Shown: piece by piece, positions 55,100 through 63,817 of the stretch
Layout of the letters: every line of letters starts with the position of its first letter
How positions within the stretch are numbered: position 1 is the stretch's first letter
NCBI GenBank assembly: GCA_005405945.1
Contig: BJHW01000001.1
Coordinates: 8,928,001 to 8,992,000, forward strand
Length of the DNA stretch: 64,000 nucleotides
From: Streptomyces violaceusniger
GTDB lineage: Bacteria > Actinomycetota > Actinomycetes > Streptomycetales > Streptomycetaceae
Reading direction: 5' to 3'
Translations under genes and position numbers: made by a program
Notes under the pieces: model-generated
What the model saw: only the letters and a program-made list of their open reading frames with translations
Database searches by the model: none
What the model was told of the DNA's origin: nothing

Positions 55100-55621
55100 A
55101 TGGACCTCGTGAAGCAGCTGGGCCCGTTGCTGGCCGCCGAGGCGGCGGCCGAGGCACACGGCGTCGGCGTCGAGCCCGCCGAACTCGAACAGGCCGTCTG
55201 GCTGCGGCTGCTGGAACGCACCCGGGACACCGGACCGCCGCCCCACCCCGCCCGCTGGCTGCGCTGCGCCGTACGGGCCGAGGTGCGCGGGGCCAGGCGC
55301 CGGGCGCGCCGCGAGGTGCCGTACGACCCGGTGGCCGGCGGCCCGCCCAGCGGCCCCGAGTCCCACCCCGCCGAACACGCCGTGCTGGCCGCGGAGACCC
55401 GCCGGACGCTGCGCGCGGCGGTCCGGCGGCTGCCCGGGCGCTGCCCCGCGCTGCTCGCGGCGATGCTCTCCCGGACGGATCCCACGTATCGCGAAATCGC
55501 CGGTCAGTTGGGAATGTCACAGGGCAGTCTGGGCCCGGTACGTTCCCGATGTCTGGGTTGCCTGCGCAGAATGCTCACGGCGGAGGTTGCGGCTCCTGAA
55601 CCGTGGGGAAAGGAGCGATAG
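55100..55621 (+). CDS. Sigma-70-like region 4 protein (ECF-related)
   Basis: 173 residues. The C-terminal third is a sigma-70 region 4 helix-turn-helix: LRAAVRRLPGRCPALLAAML, then YREIAGQLGMSQGSLGPVRS. Residues 1-90 are a helical region 2-like part (EQAVWLRLLERTRD, RWLRCAVRAEVRGARRR) that is shorter than in full sigma factors. It could be a divergent ECF sigma factor or a co-regulator. ATG at 55100. No anti-sigma gene adjoins it. Confidence 0.7.
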   Translation: MDLVKQLGPLLAAEAAAEAHGVGVEPAELEQAVWLRLLERTRDTGPPPHPARWLRCAVRAEVRGARRRARREVPYDPVAGGPPSGPESHPAEHAVLAAETRRTLRAAVRRLPGRCPALLAAMLSRTDPTYREIAGQLGMSQGSLGPVRSRCLGCLRRMLTAEVAAPEPWGKER

Positions 55622-55744
55622 ACAACCGGCGCCTCGGAGGCGGACGCCGATCACGCGGCGCCTCCACCCAGGCCATGAACCCCCGGTCGCACTCCTACCC
55701 TCATCGCGGCCGGTGGACTGACGACATAGGGGAGGCATGCGCAC

Positions 55745-56248
55745 ATGGGCATGAGCGTGACCATCTCCGCGGCGACCGCGGACGACGCCGAGCAGATCCT
55801 GAAGCTGCAGTATCTGTGCTACCAGGGCGAGGCGGAGCTCTACGGCGACTATTCGATCGAACCGCTGACGCAGTCGCTCGACGACCTGCGCGCCGAACTG
55901 AGCGAGGGCTGCGTGCTCGTCGCCCGGCTCGGCGAGGAGGTCGTCGGCTCGGTCCGCGGAGCCGTCGACGACAAGGGGACCGCCGCCATCGGCAAGCTGA
56001 TCGTCCACCCGCGGATGCAGCGGCACGGCCTGGGCGGACGGCTGCTCGCGGCGATCGAGGAACGGCTGTCCGAGGAGCGGGCCGCCAAGCGGTACCGGCT
56101 GTTCACCGGCCACCGCAGCGACGGCAATCTGCGGCTGTACCGCCGTTACGGCTACGCCCAGGTGGGCACCGAGGAGGTCAACCGCCGGCTGAGCCTGGTC
56201 ACCCTGGAGAAGGACGCCACGGCCACGGCGTACGCCGCCAGCGCCTGA
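55745..56248 (+). CDS. GNAT-family N-acetyltransferase
   Basis: 167 residues. VGSVRGAVDDKGTAAIGKLI, VHPRMQRHGLGGRLLAAIEE (acetyl-CoA loop) and GNLRLYRRYGYAQVGTEE are in the GNAT order. Start is ATG at 55745 or 55751 behind GGGGAGG. Substrate unknown. Upstream is 120 bp without a gene. Confidence 0.87.
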   Translation: MGMSVTISAATADDAEQILKLQYLCYQGEAELYGDYSIEPLTQSLDDLRAELSEGCVLVARLGEEVVGSVRGAVDDKGTAAIGKLIVHPRMQRHGLGGRLLAAIEERLSEERAAKRYRLFTGHRSDGNLRLYRRYGYAQVGTEEVNRRLSLVTLEKDATATAYAASA

Positions 56249-56279
56249 CGCGGAAGGCAGGGCCGCGGGCCCGCCGGGG

Positions 56280-56744
56280 TCAGCCCCGGCGGGCCTTCCT
56301 GAGCCACAGCAGGCCCGTGACCGGCAGGAAGATCGGGATGAACAGATAGCCCATCCCGTAGTCGGACCACACCGTCTGGTCCGGGAAGGCCGAGGGGTCG
56401 GCAAGGGTCCAGGTGCCCACGGTCAGCACCCCCAGCAGCTCCAGCGCACAGCAGACGAACGCCGCCTTACGGGCGCCCTCGCCGCCGCGCACCAGCGAGA
56501 CCGTGATGAACGCGTACACCACGGCGGAGACCGCCGAGAGGATGTAGGCGAGCGGGGCCTCCTGGTACTGGGCGATCAGCTGGTAGACCGAGCGGGACGC
56601 GGCGGCCACGGTGAACACCCCGTAGAGCATCACCAGCAGCCGCCCCGGGCCCTGACCGAGCCCGGTGCGCGCGGTGGATTCCGGCTTCCCGGCCGCCTTC
56701 TCGGCTTTCCCGGCCGCCTTCCCGGCCGTCGAGTCCCCGGTCAT
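56280..56744 (-). CDS. Integral membrane protein with lysine/alanine-rich N terminus
   Basis: 154 residues. About 30 K/A/G-rich residues (GKAAGKAEKAAGKPES) precede four transmembrane helices (LVMLYGVFTVAAASRS, PLAYILSAVSAVVYAFITVS, AAFVCCALELLGVLTVGTW, GYLFIPIFLPVTGLLWL). No family of known role. ATG at 56744 has GGGAGG nearby. It is 16 bp downstream of another small membrane protein gene, probably one operon. Confidence 0.78.
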   Translation of the reverse strand: MTGDSTAGKAAGKAEKAAGKPESTARTGLGQGPGRLLVMLYGVFTVAAASRSVYQLIAQYQEAPLAYILSAVSAVVYAFITVSLVRGGEGARKAAFVCCALELLGVLTVGTWTLADPSAFPDQTVWSDYGMGYLFIPIFLPVTGLLWLRKARRG

Positions 56745-56760
56745 CGACGCCTCCCGTGAT

Positions 56761-57129
56761 TCAGCCACCGACGCCTCCCCAGATGTCATAGAGCCGCACC
56801 TCGAGCACGGCCAGGACCACGGCCGCCGCGGAGACCGTCGCCGACCCCCAGCGGGTCCGCTCCGTCAGCGACATGAACGCCGCGATCGGCACCGCGAGCG
56901 CCGAGCCGATGAGATACGCCACGAAAATGGCCACACCCTGCTGCGGGTCGGCCCCGCCCGCCAGCCGCACCACCCCTATGACCAGCTGCACGATCGCCAG
57001 CAGGGCCACCACGGCCATGCCGATGAAGTGCCAGTCCTTGGTCGGCTGGTCCCGGTAGGCGGCGAAGCCGCACCACGCGGCGAGGAGGAGCGCGGTCACA
57101 CCGAGCGCGACCGTCAGCGCGTCGATCAA
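56761..57129 (-). CDS. Small integral membrane protein, first gene of a two-gene unit
   Basis: 122 residues with four hydrophobic helices (TVALGVTALLLAAWCGFAAY, HFIGMAVVALLAIVQLVIGV, GVAIFVAYLIGSALAVPIAA and a C-terminal one). The likely start is TTG at 57129 because GGAGGT lies four bases upstream; ATG/GTG choices lack this. Function unknown, and co-transcribed with the next membrane protein gene. Confidence 0.78.
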   Translation of the reverse strand: MIDALTVALGVTALLLAAWCGFAAYRDQPTKDWHFIGMAVVALLAIVQLVIGVVRLAGGADPQQGVAIFVAYLIGSALAVPIAAFMSLTERTRWGSATVSAAAVVLAVLEVRLYDIWGGVGG

Positions 57130-57219
57130 CGGGACCTCCGCGCGGTGCGGCGGCGCACCCGACGGCGGCGCACACAGGGAGTGACAAGCATGGGACGAGG
57201 GTAATCGGCCCGGCCCACC

Positions 57220-57270
57220 GCACCGCGCGCGGCCCCGCACCGCGCGCGGCCCCGCACCGCGCGCGGCCCC
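57220..57270. repeat. Three perfect 17-bp GC tandem repeats
   Basis: GCACCGCGCGCGGCCCC at 57220-57236, 57237-57253 and 57254-57270, in the divergent gap between a membrane protein gene and a HAD phosphatase gene. Confidence 0.92.
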
Positions 57271-57311
57271 GCGCCCGAGGGCCCGCGCCACCCCCACGTA
57301 CGCTGCGGCTC

Positions 57312-57959
57312 ATGAAGATCTCCGCTGACGCGCTGTTGTTCGACAACGACGGGACCCTCGTCTCGTCCCTGGACTCGGTTCTGCGCTGCTGGACCCGCTG
57401 GGCCCAGGAGCAGGGGATCGCGGCGGAGGACTTCGCCCGGGTCGAGCTGCACGGCCGCCCGGCCGACGACATCATCGCCGACCTGCTCCCCGCCGACCGC
57501 GCCCCGCGGGCCCGGGCGCGCATCGACGAGCTGGAGCTGGAGGACGTACCGGGCGGGGTGAAGCTGCTCCCCGGCGCCGCCGAGCTGCTGGCGGGGCTGC
57601 CCGCCGGGCGCTGGGCCGTGGTCACCTCCGCCAACCGCGAGCTGGCCGAGGCCCGCCTGGCGGAGGTGGCGATCCGCCCGGGGACGCTGATCAGCGCCGA
57701 TGACATCACCCGCGGCAAGCCCCACCCCGAGCCGTTCCTGCTGGCCGCCGAGCGGCTCGGAGTCGACCCGGCACGCTGTGTGGTCTTCGAGGACGCCCCG
57801 GCCGGTCTCGCCGCGGGCCGCGCGGCCGGGATGCGGACCGTGGCATTGGCCACAACGACCGACCGGGCGGAGCTGGTCGCCGACGTCGTGGTCGAGGACC
57901 TGTCGGCCGTGTCCGCGCAGGTCTCCGCCGGGGGAGTGGAGATCACCTGCCGAGTCTGA
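57312..57959 (+). CDS. HAD-superfamily sugar/glycerol phosphatase
   Basis: 215 residues. HAD motif I is LLFDNDGTLVSS, motif II is VVTSANRELA, motif III includes GKPHPEPFLLAAERLG, and motif IV is CVVFEDAPAGLAAGRAAG. This fits the HAD-IA group with small-molecule phosphatases such as glycerol-3-phosphatase or 2-deoxyglucose-6-phosphatase. ATG at 57312. Unlinked in function to its neighbours as far as can be told. Confidence 0.87.
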   Translation: MKISADALLFDNDGTLVSSLDSVLRCWTRWAQEQGIAAEDFARVELHGRPADDIIADLLPADRAPRARARIDELELEDVPGGVKLLPGAAELLAGLPAGRWAVVTSANRELAEARLAEVAIRPGTLISADDITRGKPHPEPFLLAAERLGVDPARCVVFEDAPAGLAAGRAAGMRTVALATTTDRAELVADVVVEDLSAVSAQVSAGGVEITCRV

Positions 57960-58063
57960 GACGGGTCCCGGCCACCCCGCCGACCGTCCACGGACCGAGC
58001 GGCGCTGTCCGTTATGCGGACGCCCTTGATGGGTCCGCGCCAGTGTCTGTTTTACTTGCAGCC

Positions 58064-58150
58064 ATGACCACGACGAGCTGCCGCATCCCCGCGACCGAGG
58101 CGATCCCCGCGCCCGGTGCTCGTTGTCGCTGTCGAATGTGTGACCGCTGA
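58064..58150 (+). CDS. Cysteine-rich leader peptide upstream of metNIQ (28 residues)
   Basis: ATG at 58064, stop TGA at 58148. The peptide starts MTTTSCRIPATEAIP, and Cys falls at 6, 21, 23 and 26, with Met25 next to the last Cys. TTTACT (58051-58056) is a -10-like box whose expected start is at or near the ATG, so the mRNA may be leaderless; TTGATG at 58026-58031 could be its -35. After the stop, CTCGC/GCGAG at 58169-58186 and other stems fold. The design resembles ribosome-mediated attenuation by charged tRNA-Cys, with metNIQ as the target 212 bp downstream. Confidence 0.65.
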   Translation: MTTTSCRIPATEAIPAPGARCRCRMCDR

Positions 58151-58361
58151 GGGCCCCTGCCTGAGCCTCGCGCCCCGAAGCGAGACCCGCTGGGCCGGAT
58201 CCGTGCGTCCATCGCGCCGGACCGCGCCGCCCCGCGTCACCGGAACCCGAACCGCGCCCCCACGCCGGGCATGCCCTCGGGTCCACCCTGCCGCGTTCCG
58301 CAATGAACGAGCCGTGCCCGGCGGTACCAACCGCCGTGCACTCAACAGTGACGGAAACCCT

Positions 58362-59444
58362 GTGATCACCACCACGGACCTGACCAAGGTCTACCGCTCA
58401 CGAGGCCGTGAGGTCACCGCCCTCGACGGCGTCGATCTGCATGTCCGCGAGGGTGAGGTGTACGGCGTCGTCGGCCAGAGCGGCGCCGGGAAGTCCACCC
58501 TCATCCGCTGTGTCAACCTCCTGGAGCGCCCCACCTCCGGCACGGTCAGCGTGGCCGGCCAGGACCTGACCGCGCTCGCCGGGCGGGGGCAGGGGGCACC
58601 TCCCAGCGGTAGCTGGGGGAGGGCCGGGTCCGCGCTGCGCCAGGCCCGCAGCCGTATCGGCATGGTGTTCCAGCACTTCAACCTGCTCTCCTCGCGCACC
58701 GTGCGGGACAACGTCGAGCTGCCCCTGGAGATCCTCGGCGTCTCCGGCAAGGAGCGCACCCGCAAGGCCCTGGAGCTGCTGGAGCTGGTGGGCCTCGCCG
58801 ACAAGGCGAAGGCGTACCCCGCACAGCTCTCCGGCGGCCAGAAGCAGCGCGTCGGCATCGCCCGCGCGCTCGCCGGCGACCCCAAGGTGCTGCTCTCGGA
58901 CGAGGCGACCTCCGCACTGGACCCCGAGACCACCCGCTCGATCCTCCAGCTGCTGCGCGAACTCAATGAGCAGCTGGGCCTGACCGTGCTGCTCATCACC
59001 CACGAGATGGACGTCGTCAAGACGATCTGCGACTCGGCCGCGCTGATGCGCGACGGGCGGATCGTGGAGTCCGGCAAGGTCAGCGAGTTGCTGGCCACGC
59101 CCGGCTCCGAGCTGGCCCAGGAGCTCTTCCCGGTCGGCGGGGTGCCCTCGGGCGAGGACCGCACGGTCGTGGACCTCACCTTCCAGGGGGAGGCGGCCAC
59201 CAAGCCGGTCATCTCCCAGCTGTCCCGTACGTACAACATCGACATCTCGATCCTCGGCGCCGCCATGGACACCGTCGGCGGCCACCAGGTCGGGCGGATG
59301 CGGATCGAGCTGCCCGGCCGGTTCGAGGAGAACGTCGTCCCGATCGGCTTCCTGCGCGAGCAGGGCCTCCAGGTCGATGTGGCGGCGATCGCCGACGGCC
59401 CGGGCGCGAACCCGACCCCGCTGCTCAAGGAGGGCGCCAAGTGA
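58362..59444 (+). CDS. metN: Methionine ABC transporter ATP-binding protein
   Basis: 360 residues. Walker A GQSGAGKSTLIRCVNLLERP, Q-loop VFQHFNLLSSRTV, signature LSGGQKQRVGIARAL, Walker B VLLSDEATSALDPETT and a C-terminal NIL/ACT-like domain (about 265-350) that senses methionine in MetN. Residues about 74-90 (GRGQGAPPSGSWGRAG) are an in-frame insert from a dispersed hairpin element. GTG at 58362 is the likely start; its ribosome site is weak. Its GTGA end overlaps metI. Confidence 0.93.
   Translation: MITTTDLTKVYRSRGREVTALDGVDLHVREGEVYGVVGQSGAGKSTLIRCVNLLERPTSGTVSVAGQDLTALAGRGQGAPPSGSWGRAGSALRQARSRIGMVFQHFNLLSSRTVRDNVELPLEILGVSGKERTRKALELLELVGLADKAKAYPAQLSGGQKQRVGIARALAGDPKVLLSDEATSALDPETTRSILQLLRELNEQLGLTVLLITHEMDVVKTICDSAALMRDGRIVESGKVSELLATPGSELAQELFPVGGVPSGEDRTVVDLTFQGEAATKPVISQLSRTYNIDISILGAAMDTVGGHQVGRMRIELPGRFEENVVPIGFLREQGLQVDVAAIADGPGANPTPLLKEGAK
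58584..58624 (+). repeat. Dispersed hairpin element read in frame within metN
   Basis: CCCAGC (58602-58607), loop GGTA, GCTGGG (58612-58617), set in GGGGGCACCTCCCAGCGGTA followed by GCTGGGGGAGG. The same kind of GC hairpin repeat is common in Streptomyces genomes, usually between genes. Here it adds about 16 residues without breaking the frame. Confidence 0.75.
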
Positions 59445-60226
59445 CCTGGTCCGAGATGGAGCCCCTGCTGGAGCAGGCGTGTTGGGACACCCTCTACATG
59501 GTCGGCTGGTCGGCGCTGATCGCCGTCGTCGGCGGACTGCCGCTCGGCGTGCTGCTGGTCCTCACCGACCGCGGCGGAGTGCTCCAGAACATGGTGGTGA
59601 ACAAGGTCGTCGGGCAGGTCGTCAACGTCGCCCGCTCGATGCCGTTCATCATCCTGATGGTCGCCCTGATCTCCTTCACCCGCGCGATCGTCGGCACCAC
59701 CATCGGCCCCGAGGCCGCCATCGTGCCCCTGGCCATCGGCGCCATCCCCTTCTACGCCCGGCTCGTGGAGACCTCGGTGCGCGAGGTGGACGGCGGGCTG
59801 GTGGAGGCCGTGCAGTCGATGGGCGGCTCCACCTGGACCGTCGTCCGCAAGGTGCTGCTGCCCGAGTCGCTGCCCGCGCTGATCTCCAGCGCGACCACCA
59901 CGATCGTCGCGCTCATCGGCTACTCCGCGATGGCCGGCACGGTCGGCGCCGGTGGCCTCGGTGACCTGGCGGTCCGCTACGGCTATCTGCGGTTCGAGAC
60001 CAAGCTGATGTGGATCACCGTCGCCATCCTCGCGGTGGTCATCTCCATCATCCAGTTCGCGGGCGACCTCGCCGCCCGCGGCCTGTCGCACCGCGGCCGC
60101 TCCTCAGTCGCCCCGCGGCTGGTGCTGCTGCGCGGCGGCGCGTCCCGGGCCGGGAAGCCCGCTCCGGTGCCGGAGCGGGCCGCGTCCGCCGAGATCGAGA
60201 CCGCGGAGCCCACCAAGGTCCCCTGA
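59441..60226 (+). CDS. metI: Methionine ABC transporter permease
   Basis: 261 residues, five or more transmembrane helices, and the EAA-type loop VEAVQSMGGSTWTVVRKVLL. MetI-type features: MVGWSALIAVVGGLPLGVLL, SMPFIILMVALISFTR and YSAMAGTVGAGGLGDLAVRYG. The C-terminal 45 residues are a soluble A/P/R-rich tail. GTG at 59441 overlaps the metN stop (GTGA). Confidence 0.94.
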   Translation: MTWSEMEPLLEQACWDTLYMVGWSALIAVVGGLPLGVLLVLTDRGGVLQNMVVNKVVGQVVNVARSMPFIILMVALISFTRAIVGTTIGPEAAIVPLAIGAIPFYARLVETSVREVDGGLVEAVQSMGGSTWTVVRKVLLPESLPALISSATTTIVALIGYSAMAGTVGAGGLGDLAVRYGYLRFETKLMWITVAILAVVISIIQFAGDLAARGLSHRGRSSVAPRLVLLRGGASRAGKPAPVPERAASAEIETAEPTKVP

Positions 60227-60316
60227 GCCCCCACCCCCGCACCCCGTACCACCCCGCTCGTCTTCCGCTTCCGCACCCGCGGCGGATGCGTGCGCCCTCG
60301 AAGAAAGGCACTTTTC

Positions 60317-61141
60317 GTGCGTAACACCACCAAGACCGTCACCACCGTCCTCGCCGCCGGAGCGCTCGCCCTCGGTGTCGCGGCATGCGGCGCCCCGGGT
60401 TCGTCGGACGACAAGAACGGCGCGCTGGTCGTCGCCGCGAGCCCCGTCCCGCACGCGGAGATCCTCAACTACGTCAAGGACCACCTGGCCGACAAGGCGG
60501 GCCTCAAGCTCGAGGTCAAGGAGTTCACCGACTACAACACCCCGAACCTCTCCACCCAGGACGGCTCGGTCGGCGCCAACTACTTCCAGAACCAGCCGTT
60601 CCTCGACGACTTCAACAAGAAGAAGGGCACCGACATCGTGCCCGTCGTCACCGTGCACCTCGAGCCGCTCGGCCTCTACTCGCACAAGGTGAAGAAGGCC
60701 GACGAGCTCAAGAAGGGCGCCACCGTGGCCGTCCCGAGCGACACCGTCAACGAGGCCCGCGCGCTGAAGCTGCTGGACGCGGGCGGGGTCATCAAGCTCA
60801 AGAGCGGCGTCGGCAACGAGGCCACCCCCAAGGACATCACCGCCAACCCCAAGGGCCTGAAGTTCAAGGAACTAGAGGCCGCCCAGCTGCCGCGATCGCT
60901 CGACGACGTGGACGCCGCGGTCGTCAACGGCAACTACGCCATCGAGGCGCACCTCAAGCCCGCCAAGGACGCCATCATCCTCGAGTCGCCCAAGAACAAC
61001 CCGTACGCCAACTTCCTGGCCGTGAAGAAGGGCAACGAGGACGACCCGCGCGTGAAGAAGCTGGCCAAGCTCCTCACTTCCCCGCAGGTGAAGAAGTTCA
61101 TCAAGGACCAGTACCAGGGCTCCGTGCTGCCGTCCTTCTGA
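60317..61141 (+). CDS. metQ: Methionine ABC transporter substrate-binding lipoprotein
   Basis: 274 residues. A lipoprotein signal ends in LGVAAC near residue 24. The NlpA/MetQ fold shows VAASPVPHAEILNYVKDHLA, VKEFTDYNTPNLSTQDGSVG, NYFQNQPFLDDF and VNGNYAIEAHLKPAKDAI. It binds D- or L-methionine outside the membrane. GTG at 60317 has GAAAGG upstream; the 90 bp after metI hold only this. Last gene of the operon. Confidence 0.94.
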   Translation: MRNTTKTVTTVLAAGALALGVAACGAPGSSDDKNGALVVAASPVPHAEILNYVKDHLADKAGLKLEVKEFTDYNTPNLSTQDGSVGANYFQNQPFLDDFNKKKGTDIVPVVTVHLEPLGLYSHKVKKADELKKGATVAVPSDTVNEARALKLLDAGGVIKLKSGVGNEATPKDITANPKGLKFKELEAAQLPRSLDDVDAAVVNGNYAIEAHLKPAKDAIILESPKNNPYANFLAVKKGNEDDPRVKKLAKLLTSPQVKKFIKDQYQGSVLPSF

Positions 61142-61207
61142 TCCGCGGCACACCGTCACCACCGCAACGAATTCGCCAACGTTTCCCGCCCGCCGGCGGA
61201 TCTCCCG

Positions 61208-61244
61208 AGGCTCCGCATCCGGACCACAATCGGATGCGGAGCCT
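61208..61244 (+). terminator. metNIQ terminator
   Basis: Perfect 14-bp stem (AGGCTCCGCATCCG with CGGATGCGGAGCCT) and a 9-nt loop, 66 bp after metQ. Confidence 0.9.
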
Positions 61245-61339
61245 TCCGATTCACCCCCCGTGCTGCATTTCCCCTGGGTGATGCTGCATGCTGGGCCTTT
61301 CCACGGCCCAGACAACCACCCCCGGTTACGGAGCGGCGC

Positions 61340-61987
61340 ATGACATCCACCTTCCCGGACATCTCCATCAGCACGGAACGGCTGGTGCTGCGCCCGTTCG
61401 AGGAAGCGGACATACCCGCGCTCGCCGACATGATGAACGACGAAAGCGTCATCGCCTGGACCCGGGCGCCGTATCCGTACAGCCTCGGCGACGCCCGCGA
61501 CCAGGCGCTGCGGCTCGCCCCGGCGGAACGGACCACCGGCCGCGGAATCGTCTTCGCGGTCGCCGAATTCCTCACCCAGCGGCTCGTCGGCATCGTGCAT
61601 CTGCGCAATACCGACTGGCGGCTGCTGGCCACCGAGGTCAGCTATATCGTCGCCCACTGGGCGCGCGGTGAGGGCTATGCCTCCGAGTCGGTGCTGGCCG
61701 TGGCCCGCTGGCTGTTCCAGGACCAGAAGTTCGAGCGCCTGGAGCTGCGCACCGCCGCGGGCAACACCGCCGCCCAGCAGGTTGCCCAGAAGGTCGGCTG
61801 CATCAGCGAGGGCGTGTTGCGCAACGCCTGGATAGCCCGCACCCAGACGGAGGACGGCGGCTGGACCGATCTGCGCACCGACCTCATCGTCTGGAGCCTG
61901 CTCGCCGAGGACCTCGACGGCGCCCCCGACCGGATCTCCGGGCCCGACGGCTTCGGTGTCTACCCCACCTACTCCGACTGGGGCTGA
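61340..61987 (+). CDS. RimJ/RimL-type GNAT N-acetyltransferase
   Basis: 215 residues. ISTERLVLRPFEEADIPALA is the usual RimL start, IVHLRNTDWRLLATEVSYIV the core, ARGEGYASESVLAVARWL the acetyl-CoA loop and GNTAAQQVAQKVGCISEGVL the C-terminal part. It likely acetylates an N-terminal or side-chain amine. ATG at 61340. The next 296 bp to cobL are C-rich without a visible gene. Confidence 0.87.
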   Translation: MTSTFPDISISTERLVLRPFEEADIPALADMMNDESVIAWTRAPYPYSLGDARDQALRLAPAERTTGRGIVFAVAEFLTQRLVGIVHLRNTDWRLLATEVSYIVAHWARGEGYASESVLAVARWLFQDQKFERLELRTAAGNTAAQQVAQKVGCISEGVLRNAWIARTQTEDGGWTDLRTDLIVWSLLAEDLDGAPDRISGPDGFGVYPTYSDWG

Positions 61988-62283
61988 CACCCCACCGCAC
62001 CCCGGCCGGGGCGGAGATCCGGCGCATTCGCGCCATCCGCGCCCTCGGCGCACCACCCCCGCGCCCGCCCCCGCTCCGGCGGTCCGGACCAGCCGGGGTA
62101 CTCTCTGTCCGCGCCGAGCACCCGCGCCCCGGCCGCGTCCGGGGCCGTGACCCGCGCATCCGCGGCGCACCGGCCGCGACCCGCCCGTGGACCCTCACGG
62201 GCACCACAGCCGCGACGCACCGGCACCCCACCGCGACGCACCCGACAGACCCGACCCACCACACATAGGGGAGAACAAGGACG

Positions 62284-63537
62284 ATGGCCGACCGCGTCAC
62301 GGTGATCGGTTGGGACGGCACCCCGCTCACGGACGCGGCCCGCTCCGCCCTCGGCGCGGCCACCCTCGTGGCGGGCGCCGCCCATCACCTGGCGCTGCCC
62401 GAAGTCCCGCCCGGCGCCGAGCGGATCCGGCTCGGCAGCGTGGACCTCGCGGCCCGCAGGATCGCCCAGCACCGCGGCTCCGCCGTGGTCCTGGCCGACG
62501 GCGACCCCGGCTTCTTCGGCGTCGTCCGCGCCCTGCGCGCCCCCGAGCACGGGCTCGAGGTCGAGGTCGTCCCCGCCGTCTCCTCCGTCGCCACCGCCTT
62601 CGCGCGGGCCGGGATGCCCTGGGACGACGCCCAGGTCGTCGTCGCCCACAGCCGCGATCTGCGCCGCGCGGTCAACGTCTGCCGCGCCCACACCAAGGTC
62701 GCCGTCCTCACCTCGCCCGGCGCCGGGCCCGCCGAACTCGCGCTGCTGCTCGGCCCGGTGCACCGCACCTTCGTCATCTGCGAGGCCCTGGGCACCGAGC
62801 GCGAGCAGGTCACCGTGCTGACCTCCGACAAGGCCGCCGACCACGCCTGGCGCGACCCCAACGTCGTCATCGTCATCGGCGGCTCCGGCATAGCGCCCGT
62901 CCGCGGCGGCTCGTCGGCCGGTGCCGCCCGCGGCGCGCTGCAGAGCGGCGGCTGGATCGCCGGACGCGAGCCCGGCTACCCGGGCGCCGTCCGCGGCTGG
63001 GCGCTGCCCGGCCCCGCGTACGGGACCGCGCTGAGCGAGGGCGAGTCCCCGCAGCTGCGCGCCCTCCAACTCGCCCGAGTCGGCCCCCGCCTGGGCGACC
63101 TGGTCTGGGACATCGGGGCGGGCAGCGGCGCGGCGGCCGTCGAGACCGCCGGGTTCGGCGCCGCCGTCATCGCCGTCGACCGCGACCCGGAAGCCTGCGA
63201 GCGCACCGCCACCCTGGCCCGCCGCTTCGCCGTACAGCTCCAGGTGGTCCAGGGCGTCGCCCCCGAGGTGCTGGAGGACCTGCCCGAGCCGGACGTGGTG
63301 CGGATCGGCGGCGGGGGCGCGCCCGTGGTCGCCGCGTGCGCCGCGCGCCGCCCCGAGCGCATCGTCACGCAGGCCGCGACCCGGGACGAGGCGGAGGCCA
63401 TCGGCGCGGCGCTGGAGGACGGCGGCTACGCCGTCGAATGCGTGCTGTCGCAGTCCGTCGAATTGGACACGCGGGGCTGGACCGAACGGGAGCGCGCGGT
63501 CGCCTTCATGCTGTGCGGCCACCGCCCGCACCAGTGA
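62284..63537 (+). CDS. cobL: Bifunctional precorrin-6Y C5,15-methyltransferase/decarboxylase (CbiE-CbiT fusion)
   Basis: 417 residues. The first about 200 form a tetrapyrrole methylase (CbiE): VTVIGWDGTPLTDAAR, LADGDPGFFGVVRALRAP, VPAVSSVATAFARAGMPWDD. The C-terminal half (about 220-417) is CbiT: WDIGAGSGAAAVETAGFG with SAM motif I and RIGGGGAPVVAACAARRPE. Both steps of cobalamin corrin synthesis are therefore in one chain, as in aerobic CobL. ATG at 62284 follows GGGGAGAACAAGG. No other cobalamin gene is recognised in the window. Confidence 0.92.
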   Translation: MADRVTVIGWDGTPLTDAARSALGAATLVAGAAHHLALPEVPPGAERIRLGSVDLAARRIAQHRGSAVVLADGDPGFFGVVRALRAPEHGLEVEVVPAVSSVATAFARAGMPWDDAQVVVAHSRDLRRAVNVCRAHTKVAVLTSPGAGPAELALLLGPVHRTFVICEALGTEREQVTVLTSDKAADHAWRDPNVVIVIGGSGIAPVRGGSSAGAARGALQSGGWIAGREPGYPGAVRGWALPGPAYGTALSEGESPQLRALQLARVGPRLGDLVWDIGAGSGAAAVETAGFGAAVIAVDRDPEACERTATLARRFAVQLQVVQGVAPEVLEDLPEPDVVRIGGGGAPVVAACAARRPERIVTQAATRDEAEAIGAALEDGGYAVECVLSQSVELDTRGWTERERAVAFMLCGHRPHQ

Positions 63538-63817
63538 TTTTGTCCTTGTGACGTTCGCCCCGAGCTTCGCCCCGGTGACCTGCCCGGGGCGCCGCGCGGG
63601 GTAGGCTGGCGGATCGTTGTACTGCCTATACCGCTGCCCGGCGTTCGGTGCTTTATTGGCCAAAGGCCGGAATGTGCCCCTCCCTTGGCGGGGCCGCGGT
63701 AGGCAAGCCTCGGGCGTGTCTACGTGCCGCGCACGGCGCATGCTCGTTCTTGCTCAGGGGGCTTGCTCTCGGCGGTAGGCGGTTGGAAGGAGCACTAGCG
63801 ATGGGCGAGGGGTACGC
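63538..63817 (+). other. Long leader region of the last gene, possibly structured
   Basis: 280 bp without a supported gene. TATACC near 63626-63631 may be a -10 element. The following about 180 nt have several stems, for example TTGGCCAA at 63657-63664 and GGCC-rich pairs to 63710. I could not match it to cobalamin, ZTP, TPP or c-di-AMP riboswitches. Confidence 0.35.

Noticed and set aside
61988..62283. Regulatory RNA or small gene before cobL
   Set aside because: The stretch is C-rich with no credible start plus ribosome site, and no conserved RNA motif was seen.
63538..63817. Cobalamin riboswitch near cobL
   Set aside because: No B12-box or related core could be recognised, and the region lies after cobL, not before it.
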